64,000 nucleotides of DNA, from assembly GCF_020614375.1 (NCBI RefSeq), contig NZ_CP085329.1, positions 310,001 to 374,000 on the forward strand. The letters run 5' to 3'. Of the stretch, positions 44,308-53,049 are shown one piece after another. The position numbers were made by a program, and so were the translations under genes. The DNA comes from Haladaptatus salinisoli. GTDB taxonomy: Archaea; Halobacteriota; Halobacteria; Halobacteriales; Haladaptataceae. The notes below the pieces were generated by a model that did no database searches, was not told the origin of the DNA, and saw nothing but the letters and a program-made list of their open reading frames with translations. Each line of letters opens with the position of its first letter. Within the stretch, counting starts at the first letter, position 1.

Positions 44308-45165
44308 CGAAGAAAAGTTTTAAAGAGACGACCATAAGCCTGCTTGCTCCTGGTGCGATGGTAGAAGTGATTCCTCTCCGTATGATTTCCCCCGGTTCTG
44401 CTAACGCTGGATTTCACGTTGGTGATCGAGCTCCCTGTACGCCCGCTCTGAATATGCTCGTGATTGCAGCAGAGGGTTCCGAACGAGTGGCAGTCGATAC
44501 AGTTTCGATCTAAAAATCGGTTGCGTTCTCTGTGTTTCCCACTGAAAACGCGGTGTCCGACGATGAATACTGTTCGATGAGCTGGTGCCTTCGCGATTCT
44601 AACCCACCACAGATCGTGGAAAACTCCATCACCGTTGGAATCATCCAGTCACTTTATAGCTCTCCACGGAGAACTAGGGTTGGAGGCATCGCTCGCAAGC
44701 CTCCAACATTTAGCGGTAAGGCTAAGTGTTTTCTTCATGGGCACTGTCGGAACCAAGCTGACCAAATCACGGTTCCGATGGTGTTTCGAAATAGTATCGA
44801 CCCCCGCAAGAGAATTTGAATCATTGACCGCGCCGGCGATACCAGTGATCACATCGACAGAAGAGGCATCGCTGCCTCAGGAGCGATCCAACGTTAGGGT
44901 ACACCCCTTCTATCCCGATTCGACCATAAGCGGCGCGTCGAGGAACTGCTTGCTACTGCCAAGAATTTTTATTTATAATATATGGAAATGTTAAGAAACG
45001 GACGATCGATCGGCAGCAAACGAAAGCACAAGTGTTGGAGACACATCAGGGCTTAGGAAACAGGTTTTTCGCGTGGATGAATCCACGAGCGCTGCTAGAG
45101 GTGCTACTAGTGTACTGATCGAGAGGTTCTCAGGCATTCGAGTAGTACGTGTGACAGTGGGACAC
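44308..45165. other. Long intergenic region without a recognised gene
   Basis: These 858 bp contain several short frames on both strands (for example plus 44635-44994) without any family pattern. The segment near 44640-44830 has transposase-like basic and aromatic character, but I could not match it to a known insertion sequence. It probably consists of decayed DNA. Confidence 0.35.
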
Positions 45166-46233
45166 ATGGGAAACTACGTCTTCGCTCAGTACAACATCGA
45201 ACTACTGACGACGGAGAAAGTCCAGCAACGAGGAACCAGGCAACTCGAGGCGGCCGCCGAAATGATTCAACGTTTGCCGACGCCGGACGTTCTTCTGGTC
45301 AACGAAATGGACGACAACTTCGTACAGGGATGGGAAAAGGTGCACAACGCGACAGCGTTCCTGGAAAACTACCTTCGCGAGCCGCAAGCCCCTACTCTCG
45401 AGGGCGTCGACTTCGAGGCATGGATTGCCCCACGGTGTAACACGGGTATCCCAAGCGGGATGGACATCGGCAAAGACGGACTCAGCGGCGAGCCAGGAAC
45501 GGATGCGTATGCCCGAGACTGTTTCAGCTACGCCCCGTACGCAGGGCGATACGCAATGACGCTGTACAGTTCGTTCCCGATCGATATGGACGGCGTTCGC
45601 ACTTTCCAGAGATTTCGCTGGGCCGACCTTCCCAACCACCGGATCCCGACCAATCCTGACCGTGACTTGTACCTCACCGCCGACGAATGTGAGCGGTTTC
45701 GACTCCCGGCAAAGACGGTGGTAGATGTGCCGATCGAGTTTCCCGACGGTAAAATCCATGCCGTGATCGCACATCCGTCACCGCCACTCGCAGACGGCAT
45801 GGACACCCTCAACGCCCCACGGTGTCACGATGAGATTCGCTTTTTAGGCGACTACGTCGCCGGTGCGGACTACCCGTACGACGACGACGGTTTCGAAGGC
45901 GGTCTGTACACCGATGAGCGGTTCGTCGTACTTGGCGACTTGAACGCCGAACCCGGTGACGCGGTGACCGATGACGCGGTCGCACGCTACCTGCTTGATA
46001 ATTCACGAGTGATTGCCGCGACGCCGTCCAGTCCTGGGGGAAGCGAGTACGGAGCACCTTACGCGACCAGCAACCTCTCTCGTGGGCCCACACGAGCCGA
46101 TTACGTCCTCCCATCGACGGATTTTACGATCCGATCATCCGGAATCGGCTGGCCGGCTAAAGCTGAAAATCACCGAGCTGTGGCCGAACGAGCGTCGGAT
46201 CATTTCCCGGTGTGGGTAGCCGTGAGTGAGTAG
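45166..46233 (+). CDS. Endonuclease/exonuclease/phosphatase (EEP) family protein
   Basis: The product is 355 aa from ATG 45166. Family elements are visible: the first strand with the metal-site Asn (VFAQYNIE), an early acidic site (DVLLVNEMDD, the Glu of the family), GDLNAEPGD near residue 258 (GDxN) and ASDHFPVWV at the end (SDH). EEP enzymes are Mg-dependent hydrolases of phosphodiesters or phosphomonoesters in nucleic acids, lipids or inositol phosphates. The substrate is unknown. Upstream in-frame starts at 45073/45076 would add 31 residues with no conserved features. Confidence 0.8.
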   Translation: MGNYVFAQYNIELLTTEKVQQRGTRQLEAAAEMIQRLPTPDVLLVNEMDDNFVQGWEKVHNATAFLENYLREPQAPTLEGVDFEAWIAPRCNTGIPSGMDIGKDGLSGEPGTDAYARDCFSYAPYAGRYAMTLYSSFPIDMDGVRTFQRFRWADLPNHRIPTNPDRDLYLTADECERFRLPAKTVVDVPIEFPDGKIHAVIAHPSPPLADGMDTLNAPRCHDEIRFLGDYVAGADYPYDDDGFEGGLYTDERFVVLGDLNAEPGDAVTDDAVARYLLDNSRVIAATPSSPGGSEYGAPYATSNLSRGPTRADYVLPSTDFTIRSSGIGWPAKAENHRAVAERASDHFPVWVAVSE

Positions 46234-46480
46234 CTGTCTCGCCGTATCGGAGATCAACTCTTACGATATATAGGTGGGTAGTATCGTACCAGACGCAAAC
46301 GAATACATAACACTGGTTTCTAGCGTACAGAGGAGACGACTGACGGCGATGCGCGAGTCAGAGTTTCCGGCTCTGACCGCTCGAGGTATAGATACGCTTG
46401 GCATTGAGCGACCCTCCGCGCACCGACGGCGTGAGAAATACACCCAGTGATGTTATCTACTGGTAACTCTGAGGGCAAGT

Positions 46481-46654
46481 GTGACTGCCCCGAAATCGTC
46501 TTTTGACGAAGATCCAAGATTAACAAGTAGTGGGTACCGAATCACCGTCGATAACGGCCGTGAGTCGTTTTTTGCAGTTTGTATCGAAGACTCTGATAAT
46601 GAAGCGGCGTGGATTATGTCGGATACCGTCAGATCATTAGAGAAGATGCAGTGA
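46481..46654 (+). CDS. 57-aa haloarchaeal protein, DUF7331-like
   Basis: A GTG at 46481 opens a frame that encodes TSSGYRITVDNGRESFFAVC followed by AAWIMSDTVRSLEKMQ. The ending W-[IL]-x-S-D with an aliphatic/acidic tail is typical of a family of short haloarchaeal proteins of unknown function. The start codon is weak and uncertain, but the frame is open and protein-like. No operon partner is seen. Confidence 0.5.
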   Translation: MTAPKSSFDEDPRLTSSGYRITVDNGRESFFAVCIEDSDNEAAWIMSDTVRSLEKMQ

Positions 46655-47052
46655 TCCTACTGACTAGGGCTTCTACTCCGTCTTCTCGGATCGTTGCGCG
46701 GATGATCACCTATTCGTTTTATTTACTGGAGGACTGAGCCCGAGAACGAACATTCTTGTATTATATATTCCAATTTACTTGTTGGAACGACGATGGTATT
46801 CCAAGAGTATTAGTCAAAGCCGCCTTCCACCGGATAACGATCCAATCTGACAACTTGGTCGATGGACGAAGTCGACGTTCTCGAGACGACGAACACGAAC
46901 CTACGGGCCAAAGAATCGAAGCCGCCGAAAAGTACCCCTCGCCCTCGGATCTGCATCGCTCCTGAGTACTAGGTGGCTTTCCGCACAGGATTCGACTTCG
47001 AAGAGACCGCCGAGGATCTAGCGGCTATCCCAGTCTGTCTCACGACCGGCGT
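46655..47052. other. Intergenic region without a confident gene
   Basis: Only short, low-quality frames are present in these 398 bp. No RNA gene or repeat was recognised. Confidence 0.4.
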
Positions 47053-47241
47053 TCACCCCGCTTGTTCGGTTTCTCGACTCGACGTCGACCACCCGTGTTC
47101 CTTGACGATGTTCGGCGCACATTTTTCACAAAACGTGAATTCACGGTCCTGTTCCGTCCCTCCGGGCCCGAATCGGAACACCGAGTGAGGTTTGACGGAG
47201 AGAAAGTCACCGCATTCATCGCACATGTATCCTTCTGGCAT
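47053..47241 (-). CDS. Small zinc-finger protein with two Cys pairs
   Basis: The 62-aa product begins MPEGYMCDECGDFLSVKPHS and later has FTFCEKCAPNIVKEHGW, giving CxxC pairs at residues 7-10 and 36-39, the right spacing for one zinc ribbon or treble-clef site. The function is unknown. The ATG at 47241 directly precedes the first knuckle; a longer upstream frame (to 47445) is Arg/Ser-rich and not believable. Haloarchaea encode dozens of such proteins. Confidence 0.65.
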   Translation of the reverse strand: MPEGYMCDECGDFLSVKPHSVFRFGPGGTEQDREFTFCEKCAPNIVKEHGWSTSSRETEQAG

Positions 47242-47491
47242 GAGAGCTATTAACAGGCTCAGTAATATACGTCTTTGCCACGGACTAACGACCGAATTCG
47301 ATCGAATCGTCTCGACGTCTTTCTCTCTGCTCCCGCGACTCCGTAGAGCCGGAAGTAACGGACTCATGAGCTCATCGAATGGGCAACGACGCGACTCGAC
47401 ATGATTGCCCACCCGAACTCGAATCGCTTTTTCCGAACTCCACATCGCTTAGGCGGAAGCGTACTAAACGCTAGATACGGCGGTCGAGCCG

Positions 47492-47586
47492 AATCTGAGC
47501 GGACGAACTGCGTTCATCACGGGAACGGCGCGGATATCGGAAAGCATGTCGCACTCACGCTCGCAGATGCAGGTTGTAACGCAGTC
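47492..47586 (+). pseudogene. SDR N-terminal remnant
   Basis: The plus strand reads NLSGRTAFITG, the first strand and glycine turn of an SDR enzyme. After a frameshift it continues with GADIGKHVALTLADAGCNAV, the glycine motif and first helix. The rest of the gene is absent. This is a short scar of a lost dehydrogenase next to the acid-catabolism module. The remaining parts of 47242-47609 hold nothing else that I recognise. Confidence 0.6.
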
Positions 47587-47609
47587 GACCAACAAAATCA
47601 TCTAAGAAT

Positions 47610-48716
47610 CTAGTCGTCGGTTGCCGAAAAATCGGTTTCCGCGAGCGCAAGTGCTTCATCTTCGTCCACCGGTCCGACCTCCGCGAGCAAGGAAAGAAAC
47701 TCTTCGATACGTTGTTCCGTCGGTTCGATGCCGGCGCTGGACAATACTGTTGATGCGCCGGATCTCCCGGTTCCTGCACCGAACAATAATCGCCGTTCAC
47801 CGCCGAACGTCTCGGGATCGAACGGCTCGAAGACGCTCGGCTCGTGTAACATTGCGGCCGTGTGGATTCCCGACTCGTGCTCTGTCACTTCGGAGCCGAG
47901 TATTGCTTTCCGCGGATCGGCGTTGTCGCTCTCGTCGAGGATGTCGAGGACGGATTCGCACGCCGGAACGAGCTGTGCTTTGGCGATGCCGAACGAGTCG
48001 TTGTGTTCGACGACTCCTCCGACGACGAGTTCTTCGAGGGCTGGGTTCCCTGCCCGCTCGCCGAGAGACGCGACGCTGACGTCTGCCTTTCCGACACCGG
48101 TCTCGTACGCCGCCAAGGCGTTTGCGGTCGCGACGCCGAGATCATCGTGGAAGTGGACGCCGATATTCGAGAGGTCGATATCGCTGCTGAGCTCCGAGAG
48201 GAGTGCTCTGACAGAGACGGGCGTTCGAGCCCCGACCGTGTCGGCGAGAGTGAGGTACTCGACGTCATCGAACGCCGTCGCTGCCTTGAGAAGGTGTTCC
48301 GGTTGCGTTCGGAACGCGTCGACAAGCGTCAGGTGGGGAGTCGCCCCGTGCTCCACTACGAGATCGACCGCGTCTCGAGCCATGTCGAGAACGGTGTCTC
48401 GAGATTTACCGAGGCTGTATTCGAGCTGGAGATCCGACACGGGGATGATCACTTCGACGACGTCGGCTTGGGCTTCGACGGCCGCTTCGATGTCGCCCGG
48501 AACGGCACGAGCAAGGGCGACTACTCGCGCGTTGACCGTACCGGCAAGGCGACGGGTTGCTTCGCGGTCTTTCTCGCCGGTGACTGGGAAGCCGGATTGG
48601 ATGAAGGCGATTCCGAGTTCGTCAAGTTGCTTTCCGGCATCGACCTTTTGGTCGATCGAATAGTCTCGGCCGGGCATCTGATCGCCCTCGCGGAGTGTTA
48701 CGTCGTTCAGGATCAT
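47610..48716 (-). CDS. LeuA/homocitrate-synthase-like (DRE-TIM, HMGL-like) enzyme
   Basis: The 368-aa protein starts with TLREGDQMPG (the DRE-TIM catalytic Arg9, metal-site Asp5) and has the metal-binding HFHDDLG with His188 and His190. The C-terminal part (about 265-360) includes GSEVTEHESGIHTAAMLHEP and a short helical tail. The family makes or splits carbon-carbon bonds between acyl-CoA and 2-oxo acids (isopropylmalate, homocitrate, citramalate synthases) or HMG-CoA. There is no long leucine-type regulatory domain. It starts 1 bp after the CoA-transferase stop codon, so the two are coupled and probably act on the same acid. Confidence 0.88.
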   Translation of the reverse strand: MILNDVTLREGDQMPGRDYSIDQKVDAGKQLDELGIAFIQSGFPVTGEKDREATRRLAGTVNARVVALARAVPGDIEAAVEAQADVVEVIIPVSDLQLEYSLGKSRDTVLDMARDAVDLVVEHGATPHLTLVDAFRTQPEHLLKAATAFDDVEYLTLADTVGARTPVSVRALLSELSSDIDLSNIGVHFHDDLGVATANALAAYETGVGKADVSVASLGERAGNPALEELVVGGVVEHNDSFGIAKAQLVPACESVLDILDESDNADPRKAILGSEVTEHESGIHTAAMLHEPSVFEPFDPETFGGERRLLFGAGTGRSGASTVLSSAGIEPTEQRIEEFLSLLAEVGPVDEDEALALAETDFSATDD

Positions 48717-48717
48717 A

Positions 48718-49932
48718 CTAAATCACCCCCGCGTCGGCAAGCTGTTCGTACGTCTCTGACTTGAGACCCAGCTCTTCGCAGTATATTTCTCGATTGCTCT
48801 CACCGTGGTCGGGGCCGGGATGCCGAACGTTACCGGGGGTTCGAGAGAACTTCGGGACTGGTGCTGGTGTTTTTAGCGTCCCGAGGTCATCGTCGTCGAC
48901 CTCAACGATATCGTTGCGAGCCCGGTATTGGTCGTCCTCGAAGATATCGCTCATATCGTAAACGGGACCGACGATGGCGTCCGCCTCCTCCATCTCCTCG
49001 ATTGCCTGCTCGGTACTACGCTGTCGGGTCCACTTCTCGATAATCTCGTCGAGTTGCTCCGCGTTCGCCACGCGATCTTCGTTGGTCTCGAATCGAGGAT
49101 CGCCAATCAGGTCCGGCCGACCGATCGCATCCGCCACATTTTCGAAAATCGATTGTGAGGAAGCGGACAGCGTCATATGGCCGTCTTTGGTCTCGTAGAC
49201 GTTTCGCGGGGCGGCGTTAGGGTGCCGGTTCCCCGTGCGCTCCCTGACATCGTTTTGAACGTCGTACGCTTCGACATCGCCAACAAACAGCCGAAATAAC
49301 GGTTCATAGAGGCTAACATCGATCACCTGTCCTTCGCCGCTCCCCCCTCGGCCCACGTCGCGTTCGAACACTGCAAACATCGCCGATTGCACCGCGAATT
49401 GGGCAGCTGTCAGGTCAGCGAGACTGATGGGCGGCAACAACGGTTCTCGGTCGGGGAAGCCGTTGGCGTGCGCCCACCCGGAGATGCCTTCGGCGACGGT
49501 TCCAAATCCGGGCTTCTCCGAGCGTGGTCCGGTTTGCCCATATCCGGAGAGGCGAACCACGATCAGTCCTGGATTAACCCCTTGCAGCGTTGACGGCCCG
49601 AGGTGCCACCGTTCGAGCGTTCCGGGTCGGAAGTTCTCAAAAAAGAGATCCGCGTCTTCGACGAGTTCGCGGAGGATCTCGGCGCCCTCGGACGTACTCA
49701 AATCGAGCGTGATACACCGTTTGTTGCGTCCGATCGATTTCCACCACAGCGAAGTCCCATCCTCGAACGGCGGCCACTCGCGAAGCGGATCCGGATATTC
49801 GGGGTGTTCGACCATGATGACGTCTGCGCCGAAATCCGCTAATTGCGCCGTTGCGAATCCACCGCTAATCATGCCGGAACAATCGATCACTCGCAACCCG
49901 TCGAGGGGGCCGGTAGTATCCTTGGGAGCCAT
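48718..49932 (-). CDS. Class III CoA-transferase (CaiB/BaiF family)
   Basis: The 404-aa protein begins LDGLRVIDCSGMISGGFATA, a typical CaiB start, and has the conserved catalytic Asp173 in SLADLTAAQFA. Later it has SGYGQTGPRSEKPGFGTVAEG and the GHMTLSASSQSIFENVADAIG helix region. Class III enzymes move CoA between an acyl-CoA and a free carboxylic acid. The coupled LeuA-like gene downstream and the acid symporter and acyl-CoA ligase nearby point to activation of a dicarboxylic or hydroxy acid. The actual acid is unknown. Confidence 0.92.
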   Translation of the reverse strand: MAPKDTTGPLDGLRVIDCSGMISGGFATAQLADFGADVIMVEHPEYPDPLREWPPFEDGTSLWWKSIGRNKRCITLDLSTSEGAEILRELVEDADLFFENFRPGTLERWHLGPSTLQGVNPGLIVVRLSGYGQTGPRSEKPGFGTVAEGISGWAHANGFPDREPLLPPISLADLTAAQFAVQSAMFAVFERDVGRGGSGEGQVIDVSLYEPLFRLFVGDVEAYDVQNDVRERTGNRHPNAAPRNVYETKDGHMTLSASSQSIFENVADAIGRPDLIGDPRFETNEDRVANAEQLDEIIEKWTRQRSTEQAIEEMEEADAIVGPVYDMSDIFEDDQYRARNDIVEVDDDDLGTLKTPAPVPKFSRTPGNVRHPGPDHGESNREIYCEELGLKSETYEQLADAGVI

Positions 49933-50073
49933 AGTCTGGTTATCGGTGTATCTAGTCTCGGACGGTGATGCAGAAAGTAGGTTGTTCCATCGTGAGTTGG
50001 CCGTTTATATGTGGTCGAAGAACCACCAAAGCTTTTATTCCCGAGATGTCGTCGAGCGGGGAGATTCCGCCGT

Positions 50074-50700
50074 TCACGCCGTCTGAAGATCGTCTAGAGA
50101 ATCGACCGCATCGCGGAGAAGTTTCGCCTGAGCTTTCCGAAGATGTTCGAGACAAGTTCCGCGCGAAATGCCTAGTTTATCGGCGAGTTCCTCGCTAGAG
50201 ATTTCGCGGGGCCACTCGAAGTAACCGGCCGTGAGCGCTGTCTCGACGACCTCCCGCTGGCGAGGAGTGAGCGCCGGATCGTTGCCGGGGAATTCCGAGA
50301 GGGAGTCGACGGTAACCGTTCCAAATGACCGAAAATCCTTGATAATATTCGTCATATCCTCGTGTTGGAACGCGAGAACGTTATATTCCCGACTTCGCTC
50401 GTCGATTCGATTCTGTCGGCGGAGCACGCCGTTGTTTCTGTGGACCGCGGGATACGCTCCGCACGAAGGTTTTGTGATGAGCACCGCTTCATCTCCTAAA
50501 AGTTCGGCATTCTCGATCCGCTCGGTGTTCGAGAGGCGCTCGTAGAATTCCTCCGCGTTCGTCGTCGTGTGGATGATGAACGTCACAAGTTCGTTATGGA
50601 GCTCCAGCACCTCGATTTCGATGGCGTCGCCTGTTTCCGAAGCTAATTCGGAGAGTACGCACTCTTTTTCCAGGTTCAGATGGAGCGTTGCTTCGTACAT
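50074..50700 (-). CDS. HTH_10 (bacterio-opsin activator type) regulator
   Basis: The 208-aa product has a Bat-like sensory half (about 1-150) and a C-terminal HTH_10 (about 148-200, LTPRQREVVETALTAGYFEW, then LGISRGTCLEHLRKAQAKLL). A TATA-like TTATTTTA on the minus strand about 26-35 nt upstream fits a leaderless transcript. It lies between the CoA-transferase operon and the SSS symporter, so it is the likely local activator of the acid-catabolism genes. Confidence 0.85.
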   Translation of the reverse strand: MYEATLHLNLEKECVLSELASETGDAIEIEVLELHNELVTFIIHTTTNAEEFYERLSNTERIENAELLGDEAVLITKPSCGAYPAVHRNNGVLRRQNRIDERSREYNVLAFQHEDMTNIIKDFRSFGTVTVDSLSEFPGNDPALTPRQREVVETALTAGYFEWPREISSEELADKLGISRGTCLEHLRKAQAKLLRDAVDSLDDLQTA

Positions 50701-50989
50701 TGCCTCGGCTATTCTTTAACGGATAAAATAAGGGTTAGTGTAGTTCAACGATCCAACACGACTGCTCCTTCGGATCCTTCCGTACGAGAGCCCGCTCTGC
50801 GGCGATTTTAACGCGGTTCGCACTTCCGCCACTTAAACGGCCAATCATCGTTGGGACAAGCCTCTTTGAGGTATGTTCTCAAGGCACCACGAGAGCGATG
50901 ATGAAATACGGTTGCTGCAAGCAAGGAGAGATGAGACAGCGATCGCTTGTTGAGGGCAAGACGATGACTACGAGAATCGAGGGAAGCCG

Positions 50990-52777
50990 ATGGCCGTAGA
51001 ACCGCAGACTGTTTCGTTGGGATGGGAAATCGTAGCGTTGACCATCCTCGGTCTCGCCGGAATGACGTTTATCGGCTGGTACTCGTACACCAAGAGAGTC
51101 GGTGTCGACGTCGACGATTTTTTCTCGGCGAGCAAATCGCTGGGGTTCGTCGTTATCGCCCTCACGATCTTCGCGGATTCGTACAGCGGGAATTCCTTCT
51201 TAGGATACGCTGCAGCAACGTACCGATCCGGGGCCTGGTTCCTCGTGTATCCGCAATTTATGGTGGCCGGGATAATAGGAGCGCTCGTAATCGCTCCTCC
51301 GCTTATAAACTTGGGGCAAAAGTGGAATTACACGTCTCCGGTCGACTTCCTCGAACACCGATTCAACGGCAAAGTCGCGTTTCTCGCGGTATTTTTCTTA
51401 TTGTGGGGAACCTTCGTTCAATTCACAGAACAGTTCTTTGCGATGGGTCACTTAGGTCACGTAGCCTCTGGCGGGGTGTTACCGTATCAGGCGGTGATAG
51501 TGCTTTTCGCTGCCATCATCCTCCTCTACGTTGGAATCGGAGGGTTCAGAGGAACGGCACTTACCGCCGCTCTACAAGGGGCGCTAATGATCTTCGCGCT
51601 CTTTACGATGCTCGTCCTCATCGGGCAACTAGGCGGGTTTACGTCCCAGATGAGCAACGTTTGGCAGGCCTCCCCTGAGAAACTAACACTGCCGTCCACC
51701 TCAACCATGAGCGGATGGTATAGCACGATAATATTGATCTTGCTTGGTCTGCCGACGTATATCCACATTCAACAGTTCTATCTTGGGGTGCAAAATACGA
51801 AGGACCTCAGGCGGACGTTTAGACTCCAAGCGCCGATATTTCTCTTCGCGGCGGGGACGCTGTGGTTAATCGGGATGTTTGGCAGCGGAGTGTTTCCCAA
51901 CCTCACAAAATCGCAATCCGAACAGGTTGTTCCGTTTTTACTCGGCGCATTCGTTCAGACGCACGGGAGCACGCTACTTCCGTCGCTGATATCGCTTGGT
52001 GTAATCATGGCAACTCTTTCGACAGCGGGCGCCGCCGTGATGGTTCTTTCAATGGTCTTATCGAAGGATCTGTACGGGAGGTTCATCGATTCAGACGCTC
52101 CCGATGGCCGTGTCATTAACGTGAGTCGGGGGTTTTTAGCCGTCTTCTTACTCCTCGCACTCGCGATCGCTTTCAATCCATCTCTCACGATTTGGGGCTG
52201 GACGGAACTGAAATTCGAGTTCCTGCTCCAAGCCACTCCCGTATTCATCTTCGGCCTCTACTCGCACCGGGTGAAGAATAAACCCGCTATCGCAGGGATG
52301 ATTATCGGGAGCTTGGTTGCAGTCGGACTGTATCTCACGGGGAATTCCGAAGTATACGGTCTCCATGCGGGTATCGTTGGACTCATCGCTAACTCACTAA
52401 TACTGTTGGCGGGAAGTTACGTTTCCGGAGAAGATGAAGAAACCGAGCGAGCGAGGAACATCCTCGAATATAATTCGTTAGAATCGTCCGAAACGACCGG
52501 GGAAGATGACGTGGAATACATACTTCCGGCACAGACGAAAACGTTCTGGATCGGCCTTGCGGTAGTGTTTGTCATCATGGTTCCGTGGTATGCGCCTGAA
52601 AGTTGGAACGCGCGAGCAGCCTTCGAACTGCCAATTTGGACGTGGGTAACCATAGCTGCACTTATCGTCGAGACGCTATTCGTGGTACTTTCGACGTTTA
52701 TTTGGCGCAAAGACACGCGGGCAAGTGAAACACCGGCTATAAACAAAGACCAGAAAAAGGAAGAAGAATTCGCGTAA
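50990..52777 (+). CDS. Sodium:solute symporter (SSS family), monocarboxylate-type
   Basis: The 595-aa protein has about 13 transmembrane helices, with the family segment VGVDVDDFFSASKSLGFVVIALTIFADSYS near the N terminus and LGVIMATLSTAGAAVMVLSMVLSKDLYGRF around residues 338-367. The sequence is closer to long acid- or pantothenate-type SSS carriers than to the symporter at 2182-3615. A cytoplasmic segment rich in Glu (EDEETERARNILEYNSLESS) separates the last helices. Its position before the acyl-CoA ligase suggests that it imports the carboxylic acid used by this module. Confidence 0.9.
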   Translation: MAVEPQTVSLGWEIVALTILGLAGMTFIGWYSYTKRVGVDVDDFFSASKSLGFVVIALTIFADSYSGNSFLGYAAATYRSGAWFLVYPQFMVAGIIGALVIAPPLINLGQKWNYTSPVDFLEHRFNGKVAFLAVFFLLWGTFVQFTEQFFAMGHLGHVASGGVLPYQAVIVLFAAIILLYVGIGGFRGTALTAALQGALMIFALFTMLVLIGQLGGFTSQMSNVWQASPEKLTLPSTSTMSGWYSTIILILLGLPTYIHIQQFYLGVQNTKDLRRTFRLQAPIFLFAAGTLWLIGMFGSGVFPNLTKSQSEQVVPFLLGAFVQTHGSTLLPSLISLGVIMATLSTAGAAVMVLSMVLSKDLYGRFIDSDAPDGRVINVSRGFLAVFLLLALAIAFNPSLTIWGWTELKFEFLLQATPVFIFGLYSHRVKNKPAIAGMIIGSLVAVGLYLTGNSEVYGLHAGIVGLIANSLILLAGSYVSGEDEETERARNILEYNSLESSETTGEDDVEYILPAQTKTFWIGLAVVFVIMVPWYAPESWNARAAFELPIWTWVTIAALIVETLFVVLSTFIWRKDTRASETPAINKDQKKEEEFA

Positions 52778-53049
52778 TCCGAGAACGACGGAACCCCCGC
52801 TTTCGGCCGCGAACCCGAGTTGGACGGGAGAATTCAACCATCAACGAGTTGGAGGACAGCCTTTGTCCGTGGGTCGAGGTCTACCACACTGTGTAGCCGT
52901 ACCTATTGCGACAAATCATTCTTACACTCAAGTGCGTCGGCAATATCGCGCATCACGGAGGCTCTAAGCGGCTCCGTTACCCGATTCAGTCATATTGTTC
53001 ACACTTACCACGAGGTTCTATATCATGCGCATTCGAACAGCGTTTGTTA

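Noticed and set aside
44635..44994. Possible transposase fragment
   Set aside because: Basic and aromatic content was suggestive, but no DDE or helix-turn-helix motif and no terminal inverted repeats were found.
47728..48764. Two plus-strand frames of about 300 codons across the LeuA-like gene
   Set aside because: They are antisense to a gene with clear catalytic motifs and lack recognisable domains themselves.
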